NCBI RefSeq assembly: GCF_041146395.1
Contig: NC_090989.1
Coordinates: 216,598,843 to 216,662,842 of the forward strand
DNA from: Eulemur rufifrons
Taxonomy: Eukaryota > Chordata > Mammalia > Primates > Lemuridae
Direction of reading: 5' to 3'
Length of the DNA: 64,000 nucleotides
Under the pieces are notes generated by a model. The model saw only the letters and a list, made by a program, of their open reading frames with translations, made no database searches and was not told the DNA's origin. Each line of letters starts with the position of its first letter. Position 1 is the stretch's first letter. Both the position numbers and the translations under genes were made by a program. Shown here in pieces: positions 45,240 to 57,099 of this stretch.

Positions 45240-45665
45240 CATTAGTTTGGACCGAGTTCCTGCACCAGGTCCGACAGAGCAAACAAAAATGGAGTCACTC
45301 ATGCTAAAGTTCCACATCACCAAGCCGAAACTAAGTTGTTTGACCTTCCAAGAAATCAGAAGAGAGAGAGCTGATAGCCAAATCCCCAACAGGCCAGCGT
45401 TAGCCAGCATGATAAGGAAGTCCTATCTGCTTTAATCTTTATGAGGAAAGTAACCGTGAAATGACTAATCCGCTTTTTGTTCTCTATTTCTGCTTCCTTA
45501 GCCCTTTTGTGTCTGTAAAGCCAACCTCCTTTCTTGGTTCATCAAAACACTCATTCTATTTTAGAATGAGGTGTTGCCCAATTCTACAATTGCAAATAAG
45601 AGCCAATTAAGATCTTTAAATGAATTCCCGGTCGTGGTCTTGTTTTACTTCAACCTCAGAAATAA
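45240..45665 (+). mobile_element. Probable solo LTR, family not named
   Basis: 'aaaaatggagtcactcatgc', 'ctatctgctttaatctttatgagg', 'agtgttcatcaaaacactcattc'-like and a terminal 'ttgttttacttcaacctcag' give the feel of an ERV LTR with an AATAAA near its end (45660). No internal region is adjacent. Confidence 0.5.
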
Positions 45666-46785
45666 AACAGAATTAGCCTTCAGCTAAAACAGCATTGCCT
45701 CTCAGCATGTGAGCAAAGCTTTACTGAACCTCTGTATCACAAGCCAACATAGTATTTTCTTGCATAATGGTGGCTCCCTTTCTTCTGTGAGGGAGAGCAT
45801 GAAAAAAAGGCAAAAGAAAAGAGAAAGGAAGAAGACCAAGAAAGAAAAGAGAAGAGACAAGTTTTGAAAAGACACTTGCTGCCCCTTTGATGGAAATGGC
45901 CTCCTTTTCCTCTTCTCTGCCAAGCCCCCCAGAAAACATCCTCCCAATGGTCAAGCTTGTCAGAAGTCAATATGGGCTCAAGTAGCTGCTTATAATTTGT
46001 CAGTCCCTTTCCGACGTACAGATGTCTCAATTTTAAGATCAAGATTAATGTTCCCTAACCGAGACTGGAAGTGACATGCAGAAAAGACAGCCCTGGGCTG
46101 AGGGCTGAGGAAGCAGCTCAGAGGCAGTGGGGGGCATGACTTGCACCTCCTGAAGGTCTTGGGCTTTCTGGCGGCTCCACTGTCCCCTCATTCCTCCTCC
46201 AGCCCAACCAAGGCAGGAACAAGAAAAGAAATGGCCCAGCCCTCAGCTTCTTGGGATTGAGTTTTTACAGCATAACTGTGTGCTGTGAAGAATTTCCTTA
46301 TAAATTGTCCTGCTTGCACAATGATTGCATTCTTTTTTGCATCACCAACTCAGGACATTTGGTAGCATGAGTGACAGGGACATTTTAAATTCAGGGGAAA
46401 TACAAAACCCTTTTTGTGGACATTGGTTTCAGCTGCCACCTCAGGTAACAAGAGTTGAGCTAAGTTTTCCTTCTTTTCCTTTCCTTATCCATTGATTCTC
46501 TGGCCAAGGTGCTATCGAGTAGCCTGGTGACCACACAGGCCAGGGGAGAGGAGGAGATGAAAAGCAAGTTAATTCACCAGGTGGAGAGTAGGACGGTTTC
46601 AGCAGGAGGTGGCTGTATTTCCAAAGCCAGATCAAAATCAAGTTCAAAAAGTGAAGTCCTGCTTAAAAAGCTGAAGGCATAGACATCTGAGTGGGTCTGA
46701 GCTGGAACAGGGGATGGGGAACTATCTTTTCATCTCTTTCATTTCCCCAAGGCCTGGATGGAGGAGGCTCCCGATTGTCTTTGGT
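45666..46785. other. Intergenic stretch, nothing recognised
   Basis: Purine-rich at 45795-45870. No gene or named repeat. Confidence 0.45.
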
Positions 46786-46789
46786 CAGA

Positions 46790-46985
46790 CAGTTGCAATT
46801 AGCGTGACCTCAGTTTGAACCCTGTTTCTGCCCTATTTAACTTCTCTGAACCTCAATATCATCATCTATAAACTGGGGACAATGCTATCATCTATCTCAT
46901 TGGCATTCTGGAAGGAATCAATGGGAAAATACATGCAACAGCCTGACAGCCCAGGGCACATAGAGCTTAATAAGAAGTAGTAATA
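46790..46985 (+). repeat. MIR, sense
   Basis: 'cctcagtttgaaccctgtttctgccctatttaacttctctgaacctcaatatcatcatctataaactggggac' follows the MIR core. Confidence 0.6.
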
Positions 46986-46989
46986 ATGG

Positions 46990-47690
46990 CAGTAGTTGTT
47001 ATTTTGAAGGCGAAGCTGTTGCCCACAGTCCAGCTTCACATATTGCCAAAGAACATATGGAAGGGTCATCAGTGAGTTGACAAAACCCTGACTGGCTCAT
47101 TTCCTGCAGAGCCCAAAGGCCTGGCAGGCAAGCTGCAGCCCTGGGCCATGAGTGGGGGACTCTACCCCATCGCCCTTCGTGAGCAACACCTTCTCTTCCT
47201 TTTTGCCTGGTTTTCCCCTCCTTCTTCTGCCCATCTCTACTTCTTTCTCTCTCTCCTTTCTTCTCCAAAGGCCCCATCAGCTGCACTCTCTCCTTACAGA
47301 GCAGCTTCAGTTGTCTCGTGATGCCGAGCTCTGCTTGCTCCTCAAAGGCCGTGAGCACGATGGAGCAGATTCTCGCTAAGTCCCTTTGGAAGCCAACATT
47401 CTCCAGTTACCCATCCCTCTCTTTCCCCCTTCTCTTTTCTTTGCCTCTTTAGAGCTCAAACTCCTGGGATTAAAATTCTAACTGGTTGAGCTTGGGTCAC
47501 ATGCCTGCAGCTCGAAGTCTGGCAATGTAAGAGAAAGGCTCTGGAGTAGGAATTAGGAATCCCCCAAGGATCCTGGGCTTCCTTAGTAGAAAGGCAGGAC
47601 CTGCCAATCTAGCAAATGATCATCAAGAATTTATTGACACCCACATATATTGAACAAAGACAGCTCAAGGAAAAGTCAAAGTGGAGAAGA
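46990..47690. other. Intergenic stretch, pyrimidine-rich in part
   Basis: 47190-47275 and 47410-47450 are CT-rich. No gene or named repeat was seen. Confidence 0.45.
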
Positions 47691-47694
47691 GAGA

Positions 47695-48200
47695 CTAATA
47701 TTTGTTGGATGCCTACATGTGCCAGGCACAGTGTTCAGGACTTTATATTTAGAATTTCAGTTTGACCACTATCTTGGAGGCTGATGTTACTATCCCACTT
47801 TACATTTGAGAGAAGTTAAGGATTAGAGAGGTCAACTAACTTTCATCAGACTACATATATCTAGTAGTTATTAGAACTGGGGTTTGGATTTAAGTCTGTC
47901 TCCGAGGCCCATATATTTTCCCTCTGTACAAGGAATGGCAAACTGTGGCCCATAGGCCATATTTTGTCTGCTCCCACCTGTTTTTGTAAATTAAGTTTTA
48001 CTCTAATAGCCACGCCCATTCTTTTGCTCCATAGTACCAGAGTTGAGTATTTGCAATGGAAATAGGAAGCCTTGCAAAGCCTAAAATATTAACTATTTTC
48101 CATTTATAGAAAAAGTTTGCTAACCCTGCCTCTATGTCCTACTCTGTTTCTCATCCCAGATTCCTGGCTCGCTGTCCCTTCATGGCCTTTCTTTATATGT
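47695..48200 (-). repeat. MIR, antisense, split by a hAT element
   Basis: 'gttggatgcctacatgtgccaggcacagtgttcagg', 'ccactttacatttgagagaagttaagg' and 'tctgtctccgaggcccatat' are the reverse MIR. It is interrupted at 47929 and seems to resume near 48129. Confidence 0.6.
47929..48128 (+). mobile_element. hAT-Charlie MER1-type element, shortened
   Basis: Begins 'caaggaatggcaaactgtgg' and ends 'aagtttgctaaccctg', with 'tagccacgcccattcttttgc' and 'cagagttgagtatttgc' inside. Partial target match cctctgta / cctctatg around it. Confidence 0.78.
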
Positions 48201-49085
48201 CCTCTCAGGCATCTGGTTCTCTATTCTTCCTTTATCAGATCTACTGGGAAGGCATTGTCTCGTTCACACAAAAGTGTAAGTGACCATTACAGCTTAATGG
48301 TCATCCCTGCCATAGATGTTTGCATTTTCAGAGCCAATCAAAATCTTAAAGGCAAGTCTGATGGGAATTTTTGTTGGAAATTCTGAAGCAATGGCTTTAT
48401 TTCATTAGATTTGAGATGGGGGGCCGCCTTCCTTGGATGTCCCTAAATCATACTACGTATGCAGTCCTTTAATCTGCTTTTTTCAGGTATGGATCATTCA
48501 GAAATGCCTTGCTTGGGTCCTGATCTTCAGGTCACTGGGGTGGCCGCCACTCATACTAAGGACCATGACACTGGCTACTGATTTCAGGTATCATGTCTTT
48601 ATATATTTTCTAACTCTTCATTTTTAAAGACCACAAAAGAAATACCTTAAAGGAGTTGATACATTATTTTACCAACCATTTAACATGAGTCTAACTATCT
48701 CTACACAGCAGTTGCCAAAGATGGCCAGTTGAAATTATCTACAGCTGGGTTTAATGTTGACTAACAACTCTCCTCAATAGTGTAAGTTTTGCCAAGAGAA
48801 GCTGAGGAATTATCTCTTTTCTAGATGGAGCTAAGGGCCTCTTCTATTTCCTCTTGGTTCCGTGCCATCCTCTGATCTCTCTGTGGCTCCCACTGTGTGT
48901 ACTAGGCTGACTGTGTCCTTGAATTAGAACCAATGCCGCAGGGGCAAAGCATGCAAAGCTGTGATAAATGGGAAGGAAACCACTTCTCACCTCCTCACCT
49001 CCAATTACTCACTAACTGCTAGTGATTTTATCTCCTAAATTTTTTTCAAGTATGGTCTCTCCTCTCCTTCTCTATTACTATTGCT
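48200..49085. other. Intergenic stretch, nothing recognised
   Basis: No gene or named repeat supported. Confidence 0.4.
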
Positions 49086-49089
49086 CAGG

Positions 49090-50070
49090 AAGTAATCGCA
49101 TCTTGCCCTTTTTATAACCTCCTAACTGATCACTCCGTCCCCATCTCACCCTGCCCTCTCACCAAGTCCATCCCCCACACTGTTTCCGGAGAACTCTATC
49201 TAAAAATCAAGTGTGGCCAATGTCTCTTTCTCGCCTAAAACGTTGTAGTGGCCTCTAGTCTCCTTCACAGATGCCACAAACTCAAGTCCTGTACCTGAGC
49301 AAAGCTGGCACATGTTAAACAGTAGGGAGCAGTGGGGCCTGGGTGAGCTGGAGGGCTCCTGCCCTGCTATTAGATTTTATTCAAATGCCGTGCCAACCAT
49401 AAAGACACCATGGGGGTCGGGTGCCGTGGCTCATGCCTGTAATCCTAGCACTCTGGGAGGCCGAGGCGGGAGGATCACTCAAGGTCAGGAGTTCAAGACC
49501 AGCCTGAGCAAGAGCGAGACCCCGTCTCTACTAAAAATAGAAAGAAATGATCTGTACAGCTAAAAATATATAGAAAAAATTAGCCGGGCATGGTGGCACA
49601 TGCCTGTAGTCCCAGGTACTCAGGAGGCTGAGGCAGAAGGATTCCTTGAGCCCAGGAATTTGAGGTTGCTGTGAGCTAGGCTGACGCCACGGCACTCTAG
49701 CCCAGGCAACAGAGCGAGACTCTGTCTCAAAAAAAAAACCAAAAAAACAAAAAAGACACCATGGGCAGGCTGAAAACAATGAATTTGCTACCCCCAGGAA
49801 GTCCTTCTTATTAGGAGACAGAAGACCTCTCTGGCTGACATCTACTGCTAAGTCTTATCTCAACTACAACCTGACTCCCACTCCAGACCCTAACAGTCCT
49901 GCTTGATTTCCCCGTGTTTCATGCCTCCCTCCTCCCTGCTCCTGCTAATTGTTTTGTTTTTTCTTTCTTTTCTTTCTCTCTCTCTCTCTCTTTTTTTTTT
50001 TTTTTTTTTTTTTTTGCCTATCTCCTGTTTATTCTTTCTTTAAAACTCAGATCTTTCCAAGTTCACCCCC
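49090..50070 (+). repeat. L2, split by an Alu
   Basis: 49090-49310 reads like the L2 3' region ('cacactgtttccggagaactctatctaaaa', 'aacgttgtagtggcctc'). After the Alu, 49766-50070 continues with 'tgcctccctcctccctgctcctgctaattg' and 'aaaactcagatctttcc', as L2 does. It contains a T-run at 49992-50016. Confidence 0.5.
49415..49751 (+). mobile_element. Strepsirrhine-type Alu, full length
   Basis: Starts 'ggtcgggtgccgtggctcatg', has 'gagcaagagcgagaccccg', the long linker, and 'gctgacgccacggcactctag', then an interrupted A-tail. Perfect 14-base duplication aaagacaccatggg at 49401-49414 and 49752-49765. Confidence 0.95.
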
Positions 50071-50171
50071 ACACACACCTAGGTGGGCCAACATTGATCT
50101 TCTGTGCCTTTAGAGAACCTGATGCTGGCCTCTATCATTACATTGACTGTGTTATTTTAAAATTATATCTT

Positions 50172-50599
<428 letters not shown>

Positions 50600-50884
50600 T
50601 CAAACGTATGCTGAACCGAACACTGACCTGAGAGTCTGAAAGAGCTCTGTCTGGATTTAGGAGTCATTTGTTAGCTAGGAATTTGTTAGTTGTTCGGCAG
50701 ACACTCTGTGTCCCAATTATTCTTTCTAGATGGAAATAGCATACTTTCCCCAAAAGGTGTTTATGGAATAAGATGAAATGAGATGCGCATGAATAAATAG
50801 CACAATACCTGGTATTTAGCTGGAATGCAAAAAGTAAATGTTTTAATGGAGCTATGTCAGAAATGGCTCCAAGTCCAGCCTTTA

Positions 50885-51091
50885 TTTTTTTATTTTTTGA
50901 GACAGGCACCACCATGCCTGGCTAATTTTTTTTATATATATTTTTAGTTGTCCAGCTAATTTCTTTCTATTTTTAGTAGAAACAGGGTCTCGCTCTTGCT
51001 CAGGCTGGTCTTGAACTCCTGAGCTCAAATGATCCTCCCGCCTCGGCCTCTCAGAGTGCTAGGATTACAGGCTTGACCCACCGCGCCCCGC
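50885..51091 (-). mobile_element. Strepsirrhine-type Alu, antisense, internally deleted
   Basis: After the T-tail and 'tttttgagacag' it jumps directly to 'gcaccaccatgcctggctaat', losing roughly 110 bases of the right arm, then continues normally to 'ccaccgcgcccc'. Perfect 16-base duplication ccaagtccagccttta at 50869-50884 and 51092-51107. Confidence 0.93.
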
Positions 51092-51341
51092 CCAAGTCCA
51101 GCCTTTAAAGTGTAGGTTATCTTTGACTATATGGCTACTCTAATTATTTCTTATCTTATTTTCTGTTGCTTTGGCATTAACATGCTCTGCAGACCCCAAA
51201 CTAAGCTGTGGTGTTCAGAACACAGGCTACCTTTGGAGAGTATTGACTGAGAGGGGTCATGAGGGAGCCTGTTGGAAGTGCTTTGTATCTTGATCTGGTT
51301 GGTGTTTACATGGGTGTACACACCTGCCAACATTTATGCAG

Positions 51342-51788
51342 TGTTACGAGTTGAATTATGTCCCCCAAGAAGATATGCTGAAGTCCTCATTTATGGTACC
51401 TATGAATGTGACCTTATTCGGACATAGGGTCTTTGCAATATAATCAAGTTATGATGAGGTTATTAGGGTGGTCCCTAATACAATATGTCTGGTATCCTAA
51501 TAAAAAGAGGAAAATTTGGACAAAGACACACAAACAGGAGAATGTCATATGAAAACATTGGAGAAGAATGCCGTGTGATAAAAGAGGTAGAGATTAGAGG
51601 AATGCCAAAAATTGCCAGTCACCACCAGAAGTAAGGAAGAGGCCAGGAAGAATTCTATCCAGGACTGCAGAGGGAGTGCAGCTCTGCTCCTTGACTTTGG
51701 ACTTCTACCCTCCACAACTATGGCAGAATACATTTCTGTTGTTTTAAGCTACCCAGTTTGTGGTGCTTTGTTGTAGTAAATGAATATA
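51342..51788 (+). mobile_element. MaLR LTR (MLT1-type), 5' LTR of a partial element
   Basis: Starts 'tgttacgagttgaattatgtc', contains 'ggtacctatgaatgtgaccttattcgg', 'atcctaataaaaagagg' and ends 'ttaagctacccagtttgtggtgctttgttgtag'. This is the MaLR LTR order. Internal MaLR sequence follows directly. Confidence 0.8.
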
Positions 51789-52870
51789 GATTTTGGTACT
51801 GAGAAGTGTAGTGTAACAAATACCTAAAATGTGGATGTGGCTTTGGAATTGGGTACTGGATAGAGGCTGGAAGAATTTTCATATTGACAGCAAAAGCCTA
51901 GACTGCCTTGAGGAGGTTGGTGGTAGAAATACGATGTTAAAGGTGATTCTGGGCAGGTCTCAGAAAGAAGTGGAGAGAGCTATAGTGAGTGCTTTTACCA
52001 TCTTAGAGGGTACATGTATCGTCAAGGACAGAATATTGCTAGAAATACGGACGTTAAAGGCCTCAGAAGTCCTCCTTGCTAACAGGTTTGTTTTTTTTTT
52101 AAAGGCCTCAGATGAAAATAAGGAGTGTGTTATTAGACACTAGAGGAAAAGCCAACTTGATTATAAAGTGATAGAGAACTTGGCTGAATTATATCCTATG
52201 TTTTGTGCAAAGTAGACTTGTAAGCAATGAACTTAGATATTTAGCTGAGATGATTTTCAAGAAAGTGTGGAAGGTACAATCTGGTTTCTCTGTGCTGCTT
52301 AGAGTAAAATACAAGAGGAAAGAGATCATCGAGGAATGAACTCTTACGTGAAAAGGAACCAGCACTTGATGATTTGGAAAATTCTCAACCTGACCAGATG
52401 GCCTTCTCTGGAACAGGGCCAAGGGTGTGCTGGACAACCATTTGCTAAAGAGATTAGGTGTGTGATTGATGACTCCTGCCAACCATCTCAGCAGAAGCCA
52501 GGGGGGAGCTGCAGTTATCTAGGAAAGATCTGTGCAGGACCCTCTTGTCTCGTGGCTTGGACCCCAGGATTATACCAGTGGAAATGCCACCAGCCTGGAG
52601 TGAAAGGAACAGAAGGAAGATGAAGTAAGAATGAGTCCAAGGGCAGAGCCACAAACGCAGGGCCAATGGGTCCCCTGGGGGGCCAAGAGGGAGAGGCCAG
52701 GACCCCAGCGGGCCAAGAGGACAGAGCTTCGAGCCACAAAGGATTATTTTCAGGCCTTGAAATCTAATGGCATTTTCCCTCCTGGGTTGTGAACTTGCTT
52801 TAGGCCAGTGACTTCATTATTCCTTCCAATTTTTCCCTTCCGCTAGCTCCCCATTTTAGAGCTAAGCGTG
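51789..52870 (+). mobile_element. MaLR internal region (non-coding remnant)
   Basis: 'ttttggtactgagaagtgtagtg' right after the LTR is a primer-binding-site-side remnant. Then 'atgtggctttggaattgggtactgg', 'tagactgccttgaggagg' and 'ttttcaggccttgaaatctaatggc' follow the MaLR internal consensus. No protein is preserved. No clear 3' LTR was found, so the element is truncated. Confidence 0.7.
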
Positions 52871-53625
52871 AACACAGTGTTTCTGCTCTGGCTCTCTATG
52901 CAGGTGATTCAGTTTGGGTGGAAAGATCAAGACCAGGGAGCATGGCCGGGCTCTGCATCCTCCCATTAGCTTAGTGTCTTTTGAGGTCTATGTGCTCTGG
53001 ACACATCAATCCCCCCTTTAGGCAGCACAGCCCCTAAGCAACAATCCTCTTTGCAGGGGACTGTGCTCACTGCAGAGAGTTTTAAGGGCTGCCTTGCAGA
53101 CCCCCCACCTACCTAAAATGGCCCATTTCCTTTGCCTTCCTGTGCCCATCCTTGTTTTATGGGTGCCAAATTCTGAGGAGCCTGGCACTGTACCCTCAGA
53201 TTCATTCATAGTGCTTTCTAGAAATTGTCCTCGTGTGACTGGTTTGAGATGTTTTGCTACTTGGGAAAAGTTCCAGGCTAGCCGGGATGGGAAGGCCTGC
53301 AGCTGGGAGGGAGAGGCACGAAAATGGATCTTAGCCTGTGTGGTGTATGTGTGTGGGGGGTTGACCTAAAGCACGAAAAGCACACTTCACAGTTTCGCCA
53401 GCACCTGCCCCGTCTCCCTCCTACACCTGGTTCCACATTCCCAGTTATTTTCCCTTTCAAAAGATGCAGAGGTAGTGCTTGTTTCCATTCCTTCAGCAGA
53501 CTGCAAGAAGGGAGGCATCTTACCACTAAGGAAACATTATGGAGATCATTGAAGAGGCTCACTCTTCAGGGCATGTCACCCTGAGCTCTTCCAGGATGCC
53601 CTGGTTTCTTTAGAAAATCATTCTC
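52871..53625. other. Intergenic stretch, nothing recognised
   Basis: No gene or named repeat supported. Confidence 0.4.
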
Positions 53626-53629
53626 CCTC

Positions 53630-54015
53630 TTTGGCATGGTAAGCCCGGCCCATCACGGTGTGACCCAGGCTGCCCTCCAGCCTCACTCCTGGACACTTTC
53701 CCCATCATACCCTTCACTGCAGCCATCTCGGGATATTTCCAGTTTCCTAACTGTGTCCCTTTCTCTACTCCCTGTGCAGGGCATGCCCTTCCTTCTGCTG
53801 CACCCCACTGGCCCTCTCCCCAGCCTGCTCATTTCAGGTCCCTCTGGGCTCTGCTGTGCAGACTCTATTCCAGTGCACAATTAGCATTTTCCCTCTTATC
53901 TGACTTCTTTCCTACACTATACTTCCTTGGACAACAGGGACTGGCTTTAATCTCTGTATGCCAGCACCTGGCAAAGTGAGTAGCACCTACTGGGTACTCA
54001 GAGTGTGGCAGGGTG
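53630..54015 (+). repeat. L2 3' region, sense
   Basis: 'ggctgccctccagcctcactcctgg', then 'ttggacaacagggactggctttaatctctgtatgccagcacctggcaaagtgagtagcacctactgggtactca', the typical L2 3' end. Confidence 0.6.
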
Positions 54016-54324
54016 TTAACTTTGAGACAGCTAGTCCAATATTTTAGCTTTCTGTTTGCTGAAACAAGCAAGACATGCACCCATCCTCTTGGTACGTTTA
54101 GTGTTATCGTTATGGCACAATATTACTTCCATGCACATGCGGGACATAAAAAATGAGCCATATATAAATTGTTACTTTCAGAAAAACCCGAAACTTTTTT
54201 GTACTTTCTGAATCATTAAAGGACATCCTCAAATGTCTGGTTGTTTTGGCTTTCTGCTCATATTCAAAAGTAGATTCTAAAAGGCTCTGACTGAATAGTA
54301 AATAATAAAATAAAAAATAAATAA

Positions 54325-55640
54325 CCAGACTAAAAGATCAGCAAAGGACCCGAATAGACATTTCTCCACGCAAGACACACAAATGATGGACAGATATATG
54401 AAAAGATGCTCAACATCATTAATCATCAGGGAAATGCAAATTGAGACCACAATAAGATATCAACTCACACCTGTAAGGACAGCTTTATTTAAAAAAAAAA
54501 AAAAAAAAGATAATTGTCTGCAAGGATATGGACAAAAGGGTATTCTTATACATTGTTCGTGGGAATGTAACATGGGGCGGCTGATATGGGAAACAGTATG
54601 GAGTTTCCTCAGAAAATTAAAAATAGAACTATCATGTGATCCAGCAATCCCACGTCTGGGTATATATCTGAAAAAATTGAAATCATCCCACCTCCTGGAT
54701 CTGGAAGAGATATTGCATTTCCATATTCATTGCAGCATTAGTCACAATAGCCAAGATATGGAAACCCAAATGTCCATTAGTAGACAAATAGATTTTAAAA
54801 TATGTAGTATATACATACAATGGAACACTATTCAGCTTTAAAAAAGAAGTGAAATCCTACCATTTGCAACAACATGGATGGATGTGGAAGACATTATACT
54901 GAGTGAAATAAGTGAGTCCCTAAAGAACAAGCATTGCATGATTCCTGTTATGTGAGGCACCTGAAACAGCCAAAGGTATGGAAGTGGACAATAGCATGGT
55001 GGTTACCAGGGGACGGGAGGAGAGTGATATGGAGAGTTGTTGTTGGATGGGTATAAAGTTGCAGTTGTACAAGAATGAGGAAGTTCCAGAGATCTGCTGT
55101 ACAACACAGTGCCTATCATAAACAATAAATACTGTTAAGTTTAGGCTACAGCTGCCTCCTTACATATTTTAGTTGGGCCTAAAGGTTTTTCTGTACATGC
55201 CGAGCAGTAGCCTAACTGGATGTGCAAACAGACTGTAACCTCGTCTTGTAACAAGCAGCCAAGCCTCAGCCAATCAACACAGCTGAGTTTCCACCAATCA
55301 CAAGCGGCCAACTGTTTAAACCGTGTTCAAGTAAATCAAACACCCAGCTGTCACCAGTCCGGCTGTTTCTGCACCTCACTTCTGTTTTCTGTATGTCACT
55401 TTCCTTTTTCTGTCCACAAATCCTCTCGACCACGTGGCAGCGCGGGAGTCCCCCGAACCTATTCTGGTTTCAGGGGCTGCTGGATTCTGGAATCACTCTT
55501 TGCTCAATTAAATTCTGTTAAATTTAATTTGTCTAAAGTTTTTCTTTTAACAGTACATATGTACAAGCTCATCAAACTTGTATACATTATGTGCAGCTTT
55601 TTGTATACCAGTTATACCTCAATAAAGCTGAAAAGTAAAA
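54325..55640 (+). mobile_element. L1 ORF2 end and 3'UTR (old L1M-like), split by a solo LTR
   Basis: 'ctaaaagatcagcaaaggacccgaatagacatttctcc' and 'aagatgctcaacatcattaatcatcaggg' are the last part of L1 ORF2, here broken. It continues to 'aatggaacactattcagc' and 'ggttaccaggggacgggagg'. After the LTR at 55133-55552, the 3' end resumes: 'gtatacattatgtgcagctttttgtataccagttatacctcaataaagc' and an A-tail. Confidence 0.85.
55133..55552 (+). mobile_element. Solo LTR (ERV1-like) inside the L1
   Basis: 420 bases beginning 'tgttaagtttaggctacag' and ending 'gtttttcttttaaca' (TG...CA). It contains 'ccaatcaacac' and 'ccaatcacaag' boxes and 'tgctcaattaaattctg' near the end. Flanks atac / gtac are a near match to a 4-base duplication. 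Both sides are the same L1 3'UTR, so this is a solo LTR insertion. Family not named. Confidence 0.65.
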
Positions 55641-55649
55641 AAAAAAAAT

Positions 55650-55993
55650 ATATATATATATATATATATTTATTTTGAGACAGAGTTTCACTCTGTTGCC
55701 TGGGCTAGAGTGCCCTCGCGTCAGCCTAGCTCACAGCAACCTCAAACTCCTGGGCTCCAGCAATCCTCCTGCCTCAGCCTCCCGAGTAGCTGGGACTACA
55801 GGCATGGGCCACCATGCCTGGCTAATTTTTTCTATATATACTTTTAGTTATCCACATAATTTCTTTCTATTTTTAGTAGAGACGGGGTCTTGCTCTTGCT
55901 CAGGCTGGTGTGGAACTCCTGAGCTCAAATGATCCTCCCGCCTCAGCCTCCCAGAGTGCTGGGATTACAGGCGTGAGCCACCGCGCCCGGCCT
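55650..55993 (-). mobile_element. Strepsirrhine-type Alu, antisense, preceded by a (TA)n
   Basis: (TA)n at 55649-55668, then 'tattttgagacagagtttcac', 'cgcgtcagcctagctcac', extended linker 'ctatatatacttttagttatcc', and 'gtgagccaccgcgcccggcc'. Confidence 0.93.
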
Positions 55994-56700
55994 AAAATAA
56001 ACATTAAAAAATGAAAAGCTCCGAGTGCATGAGTGAGGCTTATCCACTACCCTGAAAGGTGACATGGCTGTGCTGTCTTTCTGGAGAAGCCCCAACTGTA
56101 ACAATTTGTCTTGGCTTAAGTTTCCTTGAAGCAGACTCAGAGACACGCCCAGTTCAGGTAATTCACTTCAGAGGTGATCTCAGGACACCCTGGTAGCAGG
56201 TGCAAAAATGAGACTGGGAAGAGGAAGAAAAAGTGAGCGTGGGCAGTAGAGACCACGTGCGGTGCCCCGTGCGGAACCCTGGAAGTGGTAGAGCGAGGGA
56301 GCCAGGCCCTTCACGTCACCTTGTCACCTCGAGGCGCCTGAACTCTCTGGCACTTCCGGCTGTGTCTATTTGCAGGCTGAGAGGAGCGTCCTCCAGAAGA
56401 AAGTTGCAGCAGTTTGCAGGAAGCTGTCTTCATGTGCAGAAGGGAAGGCTGAGGGGACACGGCAGGTGTCTGACAGCATCTGCTTAGGTATCTTTAGCAG
56501 GCTGCTCAGCTTCTCTTGAAGTGAATGTTCCCATGTCCCCTACCTGGAGGTTAGGGGACCAGTTGCTAGCATTCTGGGATCGGAGTGAGAGTAAGGGCTG
56601 AGGTCTCACTATCTAATGTTAGCTTTTGCGTGGCCAAGCCATTTTCAGTACAGGAACTCCTCAGTTGTGCCCTTTTTCCTGCATCACCACTGGTTCACAC
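55994..56700. other. Intergenic stretch, GC-richer middle, not identified
   Basis: 56230-56480 is GC-richer with several CpG ('gtgcggtgccccgtgcgg', 'cacctcgaggcgcctg'). It has no long open frame with a recognised family. It could be an old LTR or a small promoter-like patch; I cannot tell. Confidence 0.35.
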
Positions 56701-56709
56701 CCTCTACAG

Positions 56710-57076
56710 CAGTGCTGTCTGATAGAAACATACTGTCAGCCAGAGACGTAATTTTAAATTTTCTATCAGTCACATTAAAAAAAAGAAAACCATGCACACA
56801 CATATAGGAGATATTGGTTTTAATAATATGTTTTATTTAATCTAATAGATTAAAAATACTGTTTTAACATATAATCAATATTTTTAAAAATCTTGGCCTA
56901 TTATACATTCTTTTTTATTGTACTAAGTCATCAGAATTGGGTGTGTATTTCACACTTACAGTGTATTTTACACTTACTTGCTGTTAAGTGCGAAATACAC
57001 ACTTCAGTTCAGAGTAGACACATTTCAAGTGCTCAAAAACCACATGTACCCAGTGGCTACCACATTGCACACGCAG
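56710..57076. mobile_element. hAT-Charlie-type element with internal AT-rich segment
   Basis: Begins 'cagtgctgtctgatagaaac', includes 'tgggtgtgtatttcacactta', 'catttcaagtgctcaaaaaccacatgtacccagtggctacc' and ends '...cacacgcag'. Terminal CAGtgCTGtC / cacgCAG fits a hAT end pair. Exact family uncertain. Confidence 0.65.
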
Positions 57077-57099
57077 CTCCAGTCCTGAACAAAGGTGGG

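Noticed and set aside
54383..54841. 152-residue frame as a gene
   Set aside because: It is the broken C-terminal end of L1 ORF2, with a poly-A expansion inside.
56230..56480. Promoter/CpG island for a downstream gene
   Set aside because: It has some CpG and GC enrichment but is short, without TATA, an initiator, a first exon or a donor that could be supported.
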